Position numbers and translations under genes: made by a program. The notes beneath the pieces are model-generated. The model saw nothing but the letters and a program-made list of their open reading frames with translations, searched no databases and was not told the DNA's origin. Source: Hathewaya histolytica (GTDB taxonomy: Bacteria; Bacillota; Clostridia; Clostridiales; Clostridiaceae). From it: a stretch of DNA of 64,000 nt. Location of the stretch: positions 2,666,001 through 2,730,000 of the forward strand of contig NZ_LR590481.1 of assembly GCF_901482605.1 (NCBI RefSeq). The letters run 5' to 3'. Below, one piece after another: positions 45,732 to 56,658 of this stretch; positions within the stretch are counted from its first letter, which is position 1; each line of letters begins with the position of its first letter.

Positions 45732-48700
45732 CTACTTCTTCTTTCTTATAAAAACTCCTAAAACCATTAACAATATTCCTGCTAAATAATTTAACAATGG
45801 AATCTCTTCTCCTGTCTTTGGTAATATTTTATTCAAAACCTTTGGAATTCCTATTTTATTTTCTGGTTGCTTTGGATCTTTTGAATCTTTTGGATATTGT
45901 GGTTTTTCTTTTTCTTCTGGTTTATTAGGCTCAATAATTTCTATTTTATTATTTTCAAACTGAATATTAGTATCTTCTTGAGGTTTTATAATAACTTTTT
46001 CCTCTTTATTTGATTTTTCATATCCTTTTGGTGCCTCTATCTCAGTAAATACATATTCACCAGGCTTTAAAGATATTTTCGCATATCCATCTTTGTTCGT
46101 TATTATAGTTCCAACAATCTCACCTTGTTTATTTTTAATAATAAATATAGCACCCTCTAAAGCTCTTTTATCTTTACTATCCACCTTATTAATTATCAAG
46201 TTACCATCTTCTATTTGATTCTCAAAAAATATCTCTAGTTCTAATGTCTGTCCTAATACTATTTCAAAATCCTTAGTTTCTTTGGATAGCTTATAACCTT
46301 TTGGAGCTTTTGTTTCCACTAATGTATATTTCCCAGGAGTTAAACTTGCCTTAGCTTTTCCATTTTCTCCTGTAGTTATAGTTTGCACTATTTCTCCATG
46401 TTGATTTTTAATTTGAAATTCGGCTCCACTTAATAATTTAAAGTTGTTTTCTTTGTCTGCTTTTTTAATAACAACATTACCTTTTATAATATTATTATTA
46501 ACTTTAATCTCCTTAGAAACCTTTTGCTCTTTTTTAATAGTAAACTTCTTTTCTTCTTTTGATAATTCATACCCTCTTGGTGCCCTTGTTTCTAATAAAG
46601 TATAATCTCCTGGTACTAATACTGCGCTAGCTGTTCCATTTTCTCCTGTTTTTATGGTAGTTATTAAATTTCCCTTATTATCTCTTATTTCAAACTCCGC
46701 ACCTTGCAAAAGTTTACTCTCATCAAGACTGTCTACCTTTTTAATTATAACTTCTCCTGTATCTAATCTATTCTCTACTGTTAAAGTTATTGCAGACTTT
46801 TCTCCCGCTGAAATTTCAAACTCAATTTTTGAATCCGATAATATATACCCTTCCGGTGCCTTTATTTCTTCTAATATATATTTACCAGGTTTTAAGATTA
46901 CTTTTGCTGTTCCACCTTCATCTGTTATTATAGTCTCAACAATTTTACCAGTTCCATCTTTAATTTCGAATTGTGCACCTATAAGTTTCTTATTACTATC
47001 TTTATCAACTTTAATTACAACTACTTCGCCTTTTTGTAATGTATTTTCTACTTGTAACTTTACAATTTTAGATACATCTTCACCAACTGTAAAGCTTCTT
47101 GGGTTAGTATCTAGTTTATAACCATTTGGTGCTTTAGTTTCTATTAAAGTATACTCTCCTGGCACTAAATTTGCATGTCCAATGCCATCTTTTCCTGTTA
47201 TTATACTTTCTACTACCTTGCCACTTTTGTTTTTGATTTCAAAATGAGCATCTACTAACTTGTTATTAGGATTTTCACTGTCAACTTTCTCTACTATAAC
47301 CTCTCCCTTTATCAATTCATTTGTTATAGTAAAACTTATTTCTTTTTCATTTTCTTGTACTTTTATTTCCCTTTCACCTTCAAGGACCTTGTATCCTTTT
47401 GGTGCTTCTACTTCTACTAATTTATAATCTCCATATGGTAATCCCTTATATTCTCCTATACCATTTTTATCCGTTACTATTTCTGCTACTTTGTTTTTAT
47501 TTGAGTCCCTTATCTCAAATTTTGCTCCTGCTAATACTTTATTTGAATCTCTATCTACTTTCCGTACTAGAATGTTACCCCTTATCCGATTATTTATAGC
47601 TTGTAATTTAATATTAACTCCATCTTGAGTAATTTCAAAATTATGTGGCGTAGCATCTAGTACATGTCCACCTAAAGTTTTTATTTCTACAAATTTATAT
47701 TTTCCATACTCTAGGTCGTCAACTTTAATCTTTCCATTAACATCTGTTGTATATTTATCTCCAACTTTTTCTTCCTTTGATTCTAATAGTTTATATAATT
47801 CAAATTCAACTCCACTTAGTACCTGTTTATTTTCATCAACCTTTGTTAATTCTACTGAACCTTTAACTATGTCATTGGAAATATTATATTCAATTATACT
47901 TGGATCACTTTCTGATACTTTTAACTTTAATTCATCTTTATTAATTCTATAGCCCCTTGGTGCTTCTATTTCTACTAACTTATAGTCTCCTAAAGGTATA
48001 CTTTTGTATTCCCCAACACCTTTTTCATTTGTTATGATTTCACCTATCTTTTTATCATCCAAACCTCTAATTTCAAATTTAGCTCCTGATAGAACTTTAT
48101 TAGTATTCTTTGAATCAACTTTTCTTATTAATATATCTCTTATCTTTGGTATATTATCTACCGCTGGTAATTCAAAGACCTCTCCAACTTTACTTGAATC
48201 CACAGTAAAAAGTGTTTCCTTATTTGATTTTTCATAGTTATCTGGTGCCTTAACTTCTATAAGTTTATATTCACCTTCAGTATTTATTTCAAATTGTCCT
48301 ATACCATTTTCATCGGTTACTATGTTCTCTATAACGTTTTGTCCTGATTTCTTCATTACTTTAAAAATAGCACCTTGTAATGGATTTTTAGTTAAAGAAT
48401 CTATCTTTTTAAACTTTATTATATGTTTTTTCTTTGTAACGGTTGTATTCGATCCAACAGAATTTGTAATAATCTCACCTGGTTTAATATTTGTAAAATC
48501 AACTATAATTCTAACTTCTCTTCTTTGACCTGCTTGTAATTCTCCGTTAGAATTTTTTATAGAAACAGTATGGGTAACTGGATCATAATCAGTATTAAAT
48601 TCTGGACTTGCTATAACATCTAAATACTTAACATTCTTATTCAGCTTGTCCTTTAAATTTATTTCTCCTTTTTTAAATGTCTTATCACCATCAAACTCAA

Positions 48701-49733
48701 TTGTATAGGTAACTAATTGTTCCTGTTTGTTATGACCAACAACTTCTTTATCTACACTTTTATATGCATTTAATGCCCCTGCATCATTTACAGGTTTTAC
48801 ATAAAAGTCGCTTGATTCACTCTTAGGCTTATTATGTTCTTCATATTTTACTTTTCCTGAGTTTACAAATCTATGGGAAGAATCTTTTACTCTAACTTTA
48901 TATTTAATCCTATACTCTTTATCTATGTCACCAAATCTTATTTCAAAATGTCTTTTATCCTTAAATATAATAAATTCATCATCCTTAACTTTCTCATAAT
49001 TACTATGTCCATTAGTTCCTTTATTAAGCATAATCTCCATAGAATCTTCTATAAGATCAGTTTCATAAGGTAAAAAATCACTAACTATAACATTTTTAAG
49101 TTTACCTAACTTAGGATTTACCTCTATAATAAAATCTATTTCACTACATCCTGGATGCATAATCCCACTATCTCCAGCAACCTGCTGATACCGTCCTCCA
49201 TCACTGGACCGCTCAGAAAACTTTACAACTGCTCTAGTTTCTTCCCCTGGTACTGTAGTTACTTGAGGCAATATAGAAACATTAGCCTTAGTTTCTGAAT
49301 CCTTTGTCTTAACTTTAACTATGCCTTCTGTAATTTCTGTTGTTGTATTTGTTGCAACACCAGCTAAACTTATAAATCCCTGAACAAATAACTCTGGGTT
49401 AGAACCAATAGTAAGGATTATTTTATTTCCTTCCTTTTTCATATCTTTAAAATGTTTCTTACTATATATAGGTATTAAATTTTTAAGATTATCTGTTAAC
49501 TCAATTTCTATTTGATCTCCCTCTTTTAATTTACTATTATCTAATACATTATATTTTATATCAAACGTTATATAATTGTCTGTCATTATTTCACTATTTG
49601 ATGTCATAATTTCTATACCTAACTGTGCTGTACCTGCATGTACTTCTAAAGTCGGAAATAAGCCTACTATATTAGTCAGAGCAAAAATAAATGTCATAAT
49701 TGATGCTAATAATTTACTTTTTACATTTCCCAT
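45732..49733 (-). CDS. LPXTG cell-wall adhesin with nine Cna-B/SpaA-type repeats
   Basis: This 1333-residue surface protein has a signal peptide (about 1-33), an N-terminal adhesion-type head (about 35-430) with beta-sandwich blocks, and nine tandem prealbumin-like repeats of about 90 residues (about 433-1263). Each repeat starts with a K(V/A)D-type lysine motif and ends with an E-x-x-A-P-x-G-Y block, the Lys-Glu pair known to form isopeptide bonds. The Lys/Pro/Glu tail leads to LPKTGE (1304-1309), a membrane helix and RKKK. It is divergent from a sortase gene 325 bases away, which may anchor it. Ligand unknown. Confidence 0.95.
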   Translation of the reverse strand: MGNVKSKLLASIMTFIFALTNIVGLFPTLEVHAGTAQLGIEIMTSNSEIMTDNYITFDIKYNVLDNSKLKEGDQIEIELTDNLKNLIPIYSKKHFKDMKKEGNKIILTIGSNPELFVQGFISLAGVATNTTTEITEGIVKVKTKDSETKANVSILPQVTTVPGEETRAVVKFSERSSDGGRYQQVAGDSGIMHPGCSEIDFIIEVNPKLGKLKNVIVSDFLPYETDLIEDSMEIMLNKGTNGHSNYEKVKDDEFIIFKDKRHFEIRFGDIDKEYRIKYKVRVKDSSHRFVNSGKVKYEEHNKPKSESSDFYVKPVNDAGALNAYKSVDKEVVGHNKQEQLVTYTIEFDGDKTFKKGEINLKDKLNKNVKYLDVIASPEFNTDYDPVTHTVSIKNSNGELQAGQRREVRIIVDFTNIKPGEIITNSVGSNTTVTKKKHIIKFKKIDSLTKNPLQGAIFKVMKKSGQNVIENIVTDENGIGQFEINTEGEYKLIEVKAPDNYEKSNKETLFTVDSSKVGEVFELPAVDNIPKIRDILIRKVDSKNTNKVLSGAKFEIRGLDDKKIGEIITNEKGVGEYKSIPLGDYKLVEIEAPRGYRINKDELKLKVSESDPSIIEYNISNDIVKGSVELTKVDENKQVLSGVEFELYKLLESKEEKVGDKYTTDVNGKIKVDDLEYGKYKFVEIKTLGGHVLDATPHNFEITQDGVNIKLQAINNRIRGNILVRKVDRDSNKVLAGAKFEIRDSNKNKVAEIVTDKNGIGEYKGLPYGDYKLVEVEAPKGYKVLEGEREIKVQENEKEISFTITNELIKGEVIVEKVDSENPNNKLVDAHFEIKNKSGKVVESIITGKDGIGHANLVPGEYTLIETKAPNGYKLDTNPRSFTVGEDVSKIVKLQVENTLQKGEVVVIKVDKDSNKKLIGAQFEIKDGTGKIVETIITDEGGTAKVILKPGKYILEEIKAPEGYILSDSKIEFEISAGEKSAITLTVENRLDTGEVIIKKVDSLDESKLLQGAEFEIRDNKGNLITTIKTGENGTASAVLVPGDYTLLETRAPRGYELSKEEKKFTIKKEQKVSKEIKVNNNIIKGNVVIKKADKENNFKLLSGAEFQIKNQHGEIVQTITTGENGKAKASLTPGKYTLVETKAPKGYKLSKETKDFEIVLGQTLELEIFFENQIEDGNLIINKVDSKDKRALEGAIFIIKNKQGEIVGTIITNKDGYAKISLKPGEYVFTEIEAPKGYEKSNKEEKVIIKPQEDTNIQFENNKIEIIEPNKPEEKEKPQYPKDSKDPKQPENKIGIPKVLNKILPKTGEEIPLLNYLAGILLMVLGVFIRKKK

Positions 49734-50058
49734 TTTACCTTCTCCTTTTAATAATCATCTTTCTACAAATTTCAACAACATATTTTTCATTAGTGTTTTA
49801 TTTATTATTATTATTAAATTTTTATTAAATATAATAATAATAATACATCAATTATATGAATATTTCTTTAGTATTTTAGTTTATTTACACAAATTTAACA
49901 TTAAACTTTATTATTTTTTTAATTATATTAAAGAAACATGACCAATAGTCAAATTTCTCATTTAGTATGTTCCAAATAAAAAACCATATTTATTGTAGAA
50001 ACATTATTTTTTATATATAATTAAGCTAACAAATTACTCTAATAAAGGAATGATTAAA
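49734..50058. other. AT-rich divergent promoter region, adhesin and sortase
   Basis: This 325-base gap has no reading frame or recognised riboswitch. It must hold both promoters, but extreme AT content gives many weak candidates, so none is assigned. A GGAGAAGG ribosome site precedes the adhesin. Confidence 0.7.
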
Positions 50059-50637
50059 ATGAAGATAAGAAAAAAACTTTCTACTGTATTAATTATTCTA
50101 GGTATCTTTATAATATTTTTTCCAAAACTACAAGAAAAATATTATGACTATAAACAAAAACAAATATTAAAAGATATAGAAATAGTAGAAAATGAGCCTA
50201 AAACTAAAGATAATACTACTAAAAATATAGTTAAAAACGAAACTAAAGGTAATAATCCTATTCTGATAATTGATAAAATAAATTTAAAACAGCCTATTTT
50301 ATCTGGTGCCACAAAAGATAACATGGCAGTTTCTATCGCAACAATAAATCCCCAAAAAAAAGCTGGGGACATCGGAAACTATTCCATTGCAGGACATAGA
50401 AGTTATACTTACGGAAGAAATTTTAATAGACTAGGTGAAGTTACTGAAAATGATATTATAAAAGTAGTAAGTGGTAATAGTACATTTCAATACAAGATTA
50501 CTAAAAAATTTTTAGTAAAACCTGATGAAGTATGGGTCTTAGATGATACAAAAGATAAAAAACAAATAACTTTAGTTACTTGTGAACCTATGTACAATCC
50601 CACCCATAGAATGATAATACAAGGTGAATTATTTTAG
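50059..50637 (+). CDS. Sortase, probably class D
   Basis: The 192-residue protein has an N-terminal anchor helix (LSTVLIILGIFIIFFP), a polar stalk, and the sortase barrel. The catalytic residues are His113 in IAGHRSY, Cys175 in TLVTCEP and Arg184 in PTHRMIIQG. TLVTC with a short single-domain form suggests class D or E rather than SrtA. I chose the ATG at 50059, ten bases after AAAGGA. It is divergent from the LPKTGE adhesin, its likely substrate (inference). Confidence 0.93.
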   Translation: MKIRKKLSTVLIILGIFIIFFPKLQEKYYDYKQKQILKDIEIVENEPKTKDNTTKNIVKNETKGNNPILIIDKINLKQPILSGATKDNMAVSIATINPQKKAGDIGNYSIAGHRSYTYGRNFNRLGEVTENDIIKVVSGNSTFQYKITKKFLVKPDEVWVLDDTKDKKQITLVTCEPMYNPTHRMIIQGELF

Positions 50638-50840
50638 CATTAAAAATAAGGATATAAATTAATAACTAATATATCTTTTAAGCTTTTTATACTAATAATA
50701 TTAAATTATTTTTATATAAGTTTATAGTGGGGATTGAAGGTAATTTTTAAACAGAATTCCATTTATACTTGACTTGCTACAAAGTTAAATTTAGAGATTA
50801 ACGCTATACTTAACTATATTAATAAATAAATTAATATAAT

Positions 50841-50880
50841 AAAAAAAGTGAACCAATTTAATTAAAGGTTCACTTTTTTT
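50841..50880. terminator. Convergent terminator, sortase and dnaB
   Basis: Perfect 14-base arms (AAAAAAAGTGAACC) around a 12-base loop, effective in both directions. Confidence 0.85.
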
Positions 50881-50887
50881 ATTATAT

Positions 50888-52216
50888 TTAATGTGTTATG
50901 TCAAGATTACCAAACTTACTATATTGTCCAAGCCAAGCGAGCTTCACTGTACCAACTGGACCATTTCTTTGCTTTGCTATTATACATTCTGCTACGTTTT
51001 TATCTTCAGTTTCCTTGTTATAATATTCATCTCTATATAAAAACATAACAAGATCGGCATCCTGTTCTATGGATCCAGATTCTCTAAGGTCAGAAAGCAT
51101 TGGTCTATGATCCGCTCTTTGTTCAGGAGCACGAGATAGCTGTGATAAGGCTATTACTGGACATTCCATCTCTTTTGCTAAAGCTTTTATAGATCTTGAT
51201 ATTTCAGATACCTCTTGCTGTCTACTTTCACTACGCCCTGTACCAGACATCAATTGCAAGTAATCTATAACTATAAGGTCTATTCCATGTTCCATTTTAA
51301 GTTTTCTACACTTAGACCTCATTTCCATTACAGATGTACCTGCAGTATCATCAATATATATTTTAGCTGAAGATAACGGTCCTGATGCTCTAGCTATATT
51401 TTCCCAATCTCTATCATCTAAATCCCCTGTTCTAAGTTTAAGCATATCAACATTTGCTTCTGAACATAACAATTTATAAGCTAACTGTTCTTTTGACATT
51501 TCAAGAGAGAATATAGCTACACTTTTATCAGCTCTTAAAGCGGCATACTCTGCAATATTTAACGCAAAGGTAGTTTTCCCCATAGAGGGCCTTGCTGCTA
51601 TAAGTATCATATCACCTTTTTGAAAACCAGATGTCTTTGAATCAAGCTCTCCAAATCCCGATGGGGTACCATTTAACTGTCCTTTATTATTAAATATTTT
51701 TTCAATTTGAATAAAACCTCGTTCTAGGACCGTACTCATAGGTTCAAATTCACTAGAACTTTTATTCTCAGCTATATTAAAGATTTTACTTTCTGCACTA
51801 TCTATAACTGACTCCACATCATTCTGATTTTCATAGCATTCTTCTATTATTTCTGTAGAAGATTTTATAAGCTTTCTTAGGATTGCTTTATCTTTTACTA
51901 TCTTTATATATGAATTAACATTTGCAGTTGAAATAACTGAATTATTTACTTCTGTTATATATGTTATACCGCCTGATTCCTCTATTTTAGAAGTTGACTT
52001 AAGCTCTTCTAACAATGTTATCATATCTACTGGAATATCTTTTTGATATAACGCGAGTACTGTATTAAATATAGTTTTATGGCTATCTTTATAAAAGTCT
52101 TCTCCCTTAAGTGTCTCCACAGCTCCAGCTATAGCACTTTTATCCTTTAACATAGAGCCTAAAACTGATTGTTCCGCTTCTATATTATAAGGAAGAGTTT
52201 TTAGAGTATTCTCCAT
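50888..52216 (-). CDS. dnaB: Replicative DNA helicase
   Basis: DnaB unwinds DNA at the replication fork as a hexamer. The 442-residue protein has the N-terminal helical domain (LPYNIEAEQSVLGSMLKDKSA) and RecA-like C-terminal domain with Walker A ARPSMGKTTFALNIA, Walker B IDLIVIDYLQLMSG and the DnaB block SQLSRAPEQRADHRPMLSDLRESGSIEQDAD. It follows lonC by 32 bases and ends this group. The DnaD/DnaC loader pair is at 14482-16426. Confidence 0.97.
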   Translation of the reverse strand: MENTLKTLPYNIEAEQSVLGSMLKDKSAIAGAVETLKGEDFYKDSHKTIFNTVLALYQKDIPVDMITLLEELKSTSKIEESGGITYITEVNNSVISTANVNSYIKIVKDKAILRKLIKSSTEIIEECYENQNDVESVIDSAESKIFNIAENKSSSEFEPMSTVLERGFIQIEKIFNNKGQLNGTPSGFGELDSKTSGFQKGDMILIAARPSMGKTTFALNIAEYAALRADKSVAIFSLEMSKEQLAYKLLCSEANVDMLKLRTGDLDDRDWENIARASGPLSSAKIYIDDTAGTSVMEMRSKCRKLKMEHGIDLIVIDYLQLMSGTGRSESRQQEVSEISRSIKALAKEMECPVIALSQLSRAPEQRADHRPMLSDLRESGSIEQDADLVMFLYRDEYYNKETEDKNVAECIIAKQRNGPVGTVKLAWLGQYSKFGNLDITH

Positions 52217-52248
52217 TTATAAGCTCCTCCCTTATTTAAATATTTAAA

Positions 52249-54144
52249 TTAAAAAACTAAATTAATTATTTCATCTATAGTCTCCACAGTTTTTACTTCT
52301 ATATCTTTAAGTCCAATAGGTACTTCCTTTTCATTTTCCTTTGGAACTATAACAAGATTTATTCCTTTTCTTCTAGCTCCATATACTTTTTCAAAAATAC
52401 CACCAACAGGTTTTACTTTCCCTCTTAAGGATATTTCACCAGTAATTGCTATATCTTGTCTAATAGCTTTTCCTAAAAGTGCACTGATTATACAAATAGT
52501 TATTGCAGCACCAGCAGATGGCCCATCAATATTTCCTCCACCTACTACATTTACATGTATATCATAATCCTTTATATCTTTATCAGTTACTTTTCTAATT
52601 ACTGTAGCTGCATTAAATACAGAATCTTTTGCCATAGAGCCTGCTGTATCATTAAATCTAACAATTCCTTTTCCATTTTCTCTTGCTGGGAAAGCAACTG
52701 CTTCTATTTCTATAGTTGATCCTAGATATCCGGATACCCCTAACCCATATATATGTCCTATTTCTTTATCCTCTTTATCAGATAACCTATCTAAAGAGTT
52801 TAATCTACTTATAGAAATAACTTCTTCAAGGTCTTTCATGCTTATATCTAAGGTGTTTTCAGGATTTAAGCTTTTATTATAAAGTACATAACCATATACA
52901 TCTGATAATATATTTACAGCTTTTCTTCCTTCAATGGTATATTTACTTATAGCTCTCGCAACATCATCCTCAAGTTTTGCATTTATTTTCTCTGCTGCAT
53001 TTAGTACTATCTTCTCTATATCTTTATTGGTTAATGGTTCAAAATAAACTTCCGTACATCTTGATCTTAAAGCAGGATTTATTTCATGTGGTTCTCTTGT
53101 AGTTGCTCCTATTAAAACAAAATCTGCTGGTGCTCCATGTTCAAATAAATATTTTATATATTTAGGTATATTTTCATCGTCTGGATCATAATAAGATGAT
53201 GAAAATTCTACTCTTTTATCTTCTAAAACTTTTAAAAGTTTATTTTGAAGTATAGAATCTAGCTCTCCTATCTCATCAATAAATAATATTCCTCCATGCG
53301 CTTCTGTAACTAATCCTGGCTTAGGCTCTGGCACTCCAATTTCTGCAAGATCTCTTTTAGAACCTTGATATATAGGATCATGTACCGAACCTAAAAGGGG
53401 ATTAGTTATTTCTCTTGGATCCCATCTTAAGGTTGTCCCATCAACTTCAACAAACTTTGAATCTTTATCATAAGGAGTATAACCTAACTTTTTAGCTTCT
53501 TCTAAAGCTATTCTCGCAGCTGTAGTTTTACCTACGCCAGGAGGTCCATATAATATAATGTGTTGAGGATATGGAGATGCTATTTTAGAAAGTAATGCTT
53601 TTATTGCTCTTTCTTGTCCCACTATTTCTTCAAAATTAGAAGGTCTTAGCTTACTTTGAATATTATTTATTATTTTTTTTGTATCTAATTTTTCAAGCTC
53701 AGCATATTTCTTTAAAGTTTTTGCATTCTCTGGTCCTTTTTTCTTTCTTATAATACCAAGTTTAACTTCTTCCATATACTTTTCTTGCTTTTCCATTAAC
53801 ACTTGTTCAACTTCAATTTCTAATTTGTTTTGTACATATCTCTTTGCAACTTCATCAACTAATTGGTCATTTATTTTATCTAAAACTTGATATATATTTT
53901 TTTCTGTTGGTATAGAACTTATCCCTTTTCCATTTCCAATTATCTTACTTAAAGCAAATACCCTTTTGTATATATTATCACTATTTACATGCTTTCTAAG
54001 GTTAAATTTCACTATACGGGTTTCCATAACCCCTTCTGTTAAAACTTTTTTTGTTATATGGTATAGAAGTTCTACTTGAACCTCTATAGATATAACATCC
54101 TCTTCTAAACTTTCTGCTAAATTTTTTACACTATTTTTATTCAA
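52249..54144 (-). CDS. lonC: Lon-family ATP-dependent protease, LonC type
   Basis: The 631-residue protein has a polar N-terminal region, an AAA+ domain with Walker A YGPPGVGKTTAARIA and Walker B GGILFIDEIGELD, and a Lon protease domain with catalytic Ser in NIDGPSAGAA and Lys in VGGIFEKVYGARRKG. The length and neighbourhood fit LonC, restricted to spore formers and thought to act in sporulation. The only in-frame start near the 5' end is TTG at 54144, because an in-frame stop lies at 54154-54156. It has no ribosome site directly before it. A hairpin separates it from AGGAGG at 54194-54199, an unusual arrangement. Confidence 0.92.
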   Translation of the reverse strand: MNKNSVKNLAESLEEDVISIEVQVELLYHITKKVLTEGVMETRIVKFNLRKHVNSDNIYKRVFALSKIIGNGKGISSIPTEKNIYQVLDKINDQLVDEVAKRYVQNKLEIEVEQVLMEKQEKYMEEVKLGIIRKKKGPENAKTLKKYAELEKLDTKKIINNIQSKLRPSNFEEIVGQERAIKALLSKIASPYPQHIILYGPPGVGKTTAARIALEEAKKLGYTPYDKDSKFVEVDGTTLRWDPREITNPLLGSVHDPIYQGSKRDLAEIGVPEPKPGLVTEAHGGILFIDEIGELDSILQNKLLKVLEDKRVEFSSSYYDPDDENIPKYIKYLFEHGAPADFVLIGATTREPHEINPALRSRCTEVYFEPLTNKDIEKIVLNAAEKINAKLEDDVARAISKYTIEGRKAVNILSDVYGYVLYNKSLNPENTLDISMKDLEEVISISRLNSLDRLSDKEDKEIGHIYGLGVSGYLGSTIEIEAVAFPARENGKGIVRFNDTAGSMAKDSVFNAATVIRKVTDKDIKDYDIHVNVVGGGNIDGPSAGAAITICIISALLGKAIRQDIAITGEISLRGKVKPVGGIFEKVYGARRKGINLVIVPKENEKEVPIGLKDIEVKTVETIDEIINLVF

Positions 54145-54151
54145 AGCTATA

Positions 54152-54190
54152 CATTAAAGCAAATTAAAACTTTGCTAATTTGCTTTAATG
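54152..54190 (-). promoter_or_regulatory. Hairpin between the ribosome site and TTG start of lonC
   Basis: CATTAAAGCAAATTA (minus strand 54190-54176) pairs perfectly with its complement at 54166-54152 around a nine-base loop. AGGAGG ends three bases before it and the TTG begins seven bases after it. If the hairpin folds, the effective spacing is about ten bases. Confidence 0.55.
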
Positions 54191-54219
54191 ATTCCTCCTC
54201 TCGCCCTCGGTAATTAAAA

Positions 54220-54663
54220 TTACTCGCCAAGAACCACTACTTTCATCCTAGTTGAAACTTCCGCATAAAGCTTCACTTCAATTTCATAAGTCCCCGCCAG
54301 TTTTATAGTATCCATAACAATTTTTTTCTTATCAATATCTAGATTAAATTTATTCTTTAATTGTTCTGCTATATCTTTATTCGTTATAGCCCCAAACAAT
54401 TTACCATTGTCTCCTAATTTTGCATTAATCCTTATTTCTTTATCTTTTAAAGCTTCTGCTTGTTTTTGTGCCTCTTCAATCTCTGCTAACTTTTTCTTTC
54501 TCTCTATTTCATTCTTCTTATTTAGAATATTTAAGTTATTATTAGTAGCCTCTTCTGCAAGATTTCTTGGAAATAAGAAATTCCTTGCATAACCATCTGA
54601 TACATTAACAACTTGCCCTTTTTTCCCTTGACCTTTAACATCTTTTAATAATATAACTTTCAT
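54220..54663 (-). CDS. rplI: Ribosomal protein bL9
   Basis: bL9 binds the 50S subunit near the L1 stalk. The 147-residue protein has the signature [36 protein letters not shown], a long connecting helix and a C-terminal domain. I chose the ATG at 54663 after GAAGGTG; a GTG lies at 54672. The gene overlaps the end of gdpP and is followed by lonC. Assignment is firm. Confidence 0.97.
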   Translation of the reverse strand: MKVILLKDVKGQGKKGQVVNVSDGYARNFLFPRNLAEEATNNNLNILNKKNEIERKKKLAEIEEAQKQAEALKDKEIRINAKLGDNGKLFGAITNKDIAEQLKNKFNLDIDKKKIVMDTIKLAGTYEIEVKLYAEVSTRMKVVVLGE

Positions 54664-54664
54664 A

Positions 54665-56653
54665 TTATTCACCTTCCCTTAAATATTTGCTTATTGCTTC
54701 TTTAAGCATATTCACAGCATCATCCATATTTGTTTTAGCAAGTTTAGCACCAGCCATGGTCATATGTCCTCCACCACCCAAACTTTCAAGAATGACTTGA
54801 ACATTTACAACTTCTAAAGATCGTCCACTTATATAAATATCCTCCTCTATTTTAACAAACACAAAGGATGCATGAACACCTGTAATATTTAGAAGTTCAT
54901 CTGCAACTTGGGCAGCTATAACATTGTCTTCCATATCCTCAGGACATATAGCTATGGCTATATTACTCAATATCTCTGCTGACTTTATTATATCAGCTTT
55001 CTTTATAAAATCTTCTAGATTTTCCTTAAACATTTTTTTAACAGATAAAGTATCTGCCCCTAATCTTCTTAACACAGCTGCTGCTTCAAAAGTTCTAACC
55101 CCTGTTTTAAAGTAGAAATTCTTAGTATCTAAATAAATTCCAGAAAGCATAGTCATAGCCTCAATCTTTTTAAGTTCTGGCTTATCTACAAGGTATGGCA
55201 ACATTTCTGTAACTAACTCAGATGTAGAAGAGGCGTAGGTTTCTATATAACTTAAAAGTGTATCCTTTACATAGTCAGGCGCCTTCCTATGATGGTCTAT
55301 TACCACTATTCTTTTTATACTATTAATAACCTCCATGCTCTCTACATGTCCTTCATTATGGACATCTACTATAATTAAAAGACTTTTATCATCGGTCATA
55401 TCTAAGCATAGTTCACTACTTATAAAAGCACCTTTATATTTTTCCTCTTTCTTAAGTTCACTAACTATTTCTTTTATACTAGGATTAAAATTTTCCATAA
55501 CTATATTACAATCTTTACCTATTTGTTTTACTGTACTATATATACCAACAGCGGCTCCTAAGCAATCAATATCGGCACTTTTATGACCCATAATAAATAT
55601 ATTTGTACTCTCACGTATTAAATCAACTAGTGCATGTGCTATAACTCTTGCTTTAACCTTAGTTCTCTTTTCTACTTCTTTAGTTTTCCCACCGAAGAAA
55701 TCTAAGTTATCTTTTCTCTTTACAACAACCTGATCTCCTCCCCTACCTAGTGACAATTCTTTTGCAGATTGTGCATATTCATGGTTTTTCTGCGGGGTAT
55801 CTCCACCTCTTCCAACCCCTACACTTAAAGTCACTGCAAGTTTATTTCCATAGTTTAATTCACGTATAGTATCTAATATATCAAACTTTTTTTCAATTTC
55901 TTTTTCAATAAGTTTATCTTGTATAGTTAAAATATACTTACTTAGAGAATATTTTTTTATTACAGCACTCAAACTTTGTGCGTAACTATTTAAAGTTCTC
56001 TCTATGTCAGCAGCAAGTAAAGGTGCCTGATCATCAGATGTGGATTTTAGAACATCGTTTAAATTATCAACTTCAATTAACATTATACTGTACTTATTTT
56101 CCTCAGAACTTATATATAAATTATGTTTTTCTGTAACATCATAAAAGTAAAACAAGGTTATGGCATCCTCTTGTTGCTTATTATTATCAGAATATACTAT
56201 AGTTGCAATAATATCAAAATATCTTTCTCCTATTTTAATATAAGAAAAATTAGATTTTCTACCTTCCATAACAAACCTTACATTCAATTCTTTGTTTAAT
56301 TCTTTTATATTTCTGCCAAGTACATTTTTATCTTCTAATATATCCGAAAGGTTTTTATTATGCCATAGTATAATCCCTTCATAATTTGCCATAATTAGTG
56401 GAAGTGGCAAATTTACAAAGGTACTACTATTTGCAACATCCATTTTGTCTGAAAAAGCTTTTACAACCTTTTCCCATTGATTTTCTGTATGCTTAGATTT
56501 TTTTAGATTATATATAATAATAAAAACGTAGCATATAGTAAGTACTGTAGCTTCTTCATTGTGACCATAATAAAAAAGTATTACTATTACTATACCTATT
56601 AAAGCTATATAAAGTTTATTTATAGGCAAAAAATAATTCTTTTTTTTCTCCAT
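54665..56653 (-). CDS. gdpP: Cyclic-di-AMP phosphodiesterase GdpP
   Basis: This 662-residue membrane protein has two N-terminal helices ([17 protein letters not shown]), a PAS-like domain (about 75-170) and a degenerate GGDEF domain (about 175-315, with [12 protein letters not shown] replacing the usual motif). DHH/DHHA1 domains follow: [41 protein letters not shown] and [13 protein letters not shown]. It degrades c-di-AMP to pApA (established for the family). The ATG follows the yybS-like stop closely, and its end overlaps the rplI start region. Confidence 0.95.
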   Translation of the reverse strand: MEKKKNYFLPINKLYIALIGIVIVILFYYGHNEEATVLTICYVFIIIYNLKKSKHTENQWEKVVKAFSDKMDVANSSTFVNLPLPLIMANYEGIILWHNKNLSDILEDKNVLGRNIKELNKELNVRFVMEGRKSNFSYIKIGERYFDIIATIVYSDNNKQQEDAITLFYFYDVTEKHNLYISSEENKYSIMLIEVDNLNDVLKSTSDDQAPLLAADIERTLNSYAQSLSAVIKKYSLSKYILTIQDKLIEKEIEKKFDILDTIRELNYGNKLAVTLSVGVGRGGDTPQKNHEYAQSAKELSLGRGGDQVVVKRKDNLDFFGGKTKEVEKRTKVKARVIAHALVDLIRESTNIFIMGHKSADIDCLGAAVGIYSTVKQIGKDCNIVMENFNPSIKEIVSELKKEEKYKGAFISSELCLDMTDDKSLLIIVDVHNEGHVESMEVINSIKRIVVIDHHRKAPDYVKDTLLSYIETYASSTSELVTEMLPYLVDKPELKKIEAMTMLSGIYLDTKNFYFKTGVRTFEAAAVLRRLGADTLSVKKMFKENLEDFIKKADIIKSAEILSNIAIAICPEDMEDNVIAAQVADELLNITGVHASFVFVKIEEDIYISGRSLEVVNVQVILESLGGGGHMTMAGAKLAKTNMDDAVNMLKEAISKYLREGE

Positions 56654-56658
56654 TAAAA

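Noticed and set aside
47399-47599. Hydrophobic open frames opposite the adhesin repeats
   Set aside because: They are antisense shadows of repeat-encoding DNA.
49734-50058. Possible c-di-GMP riboswitch before the adhesin
   Set aside because: Clostridial adhesins often have one, but the leader has none of its conserved GC-containing blocks.
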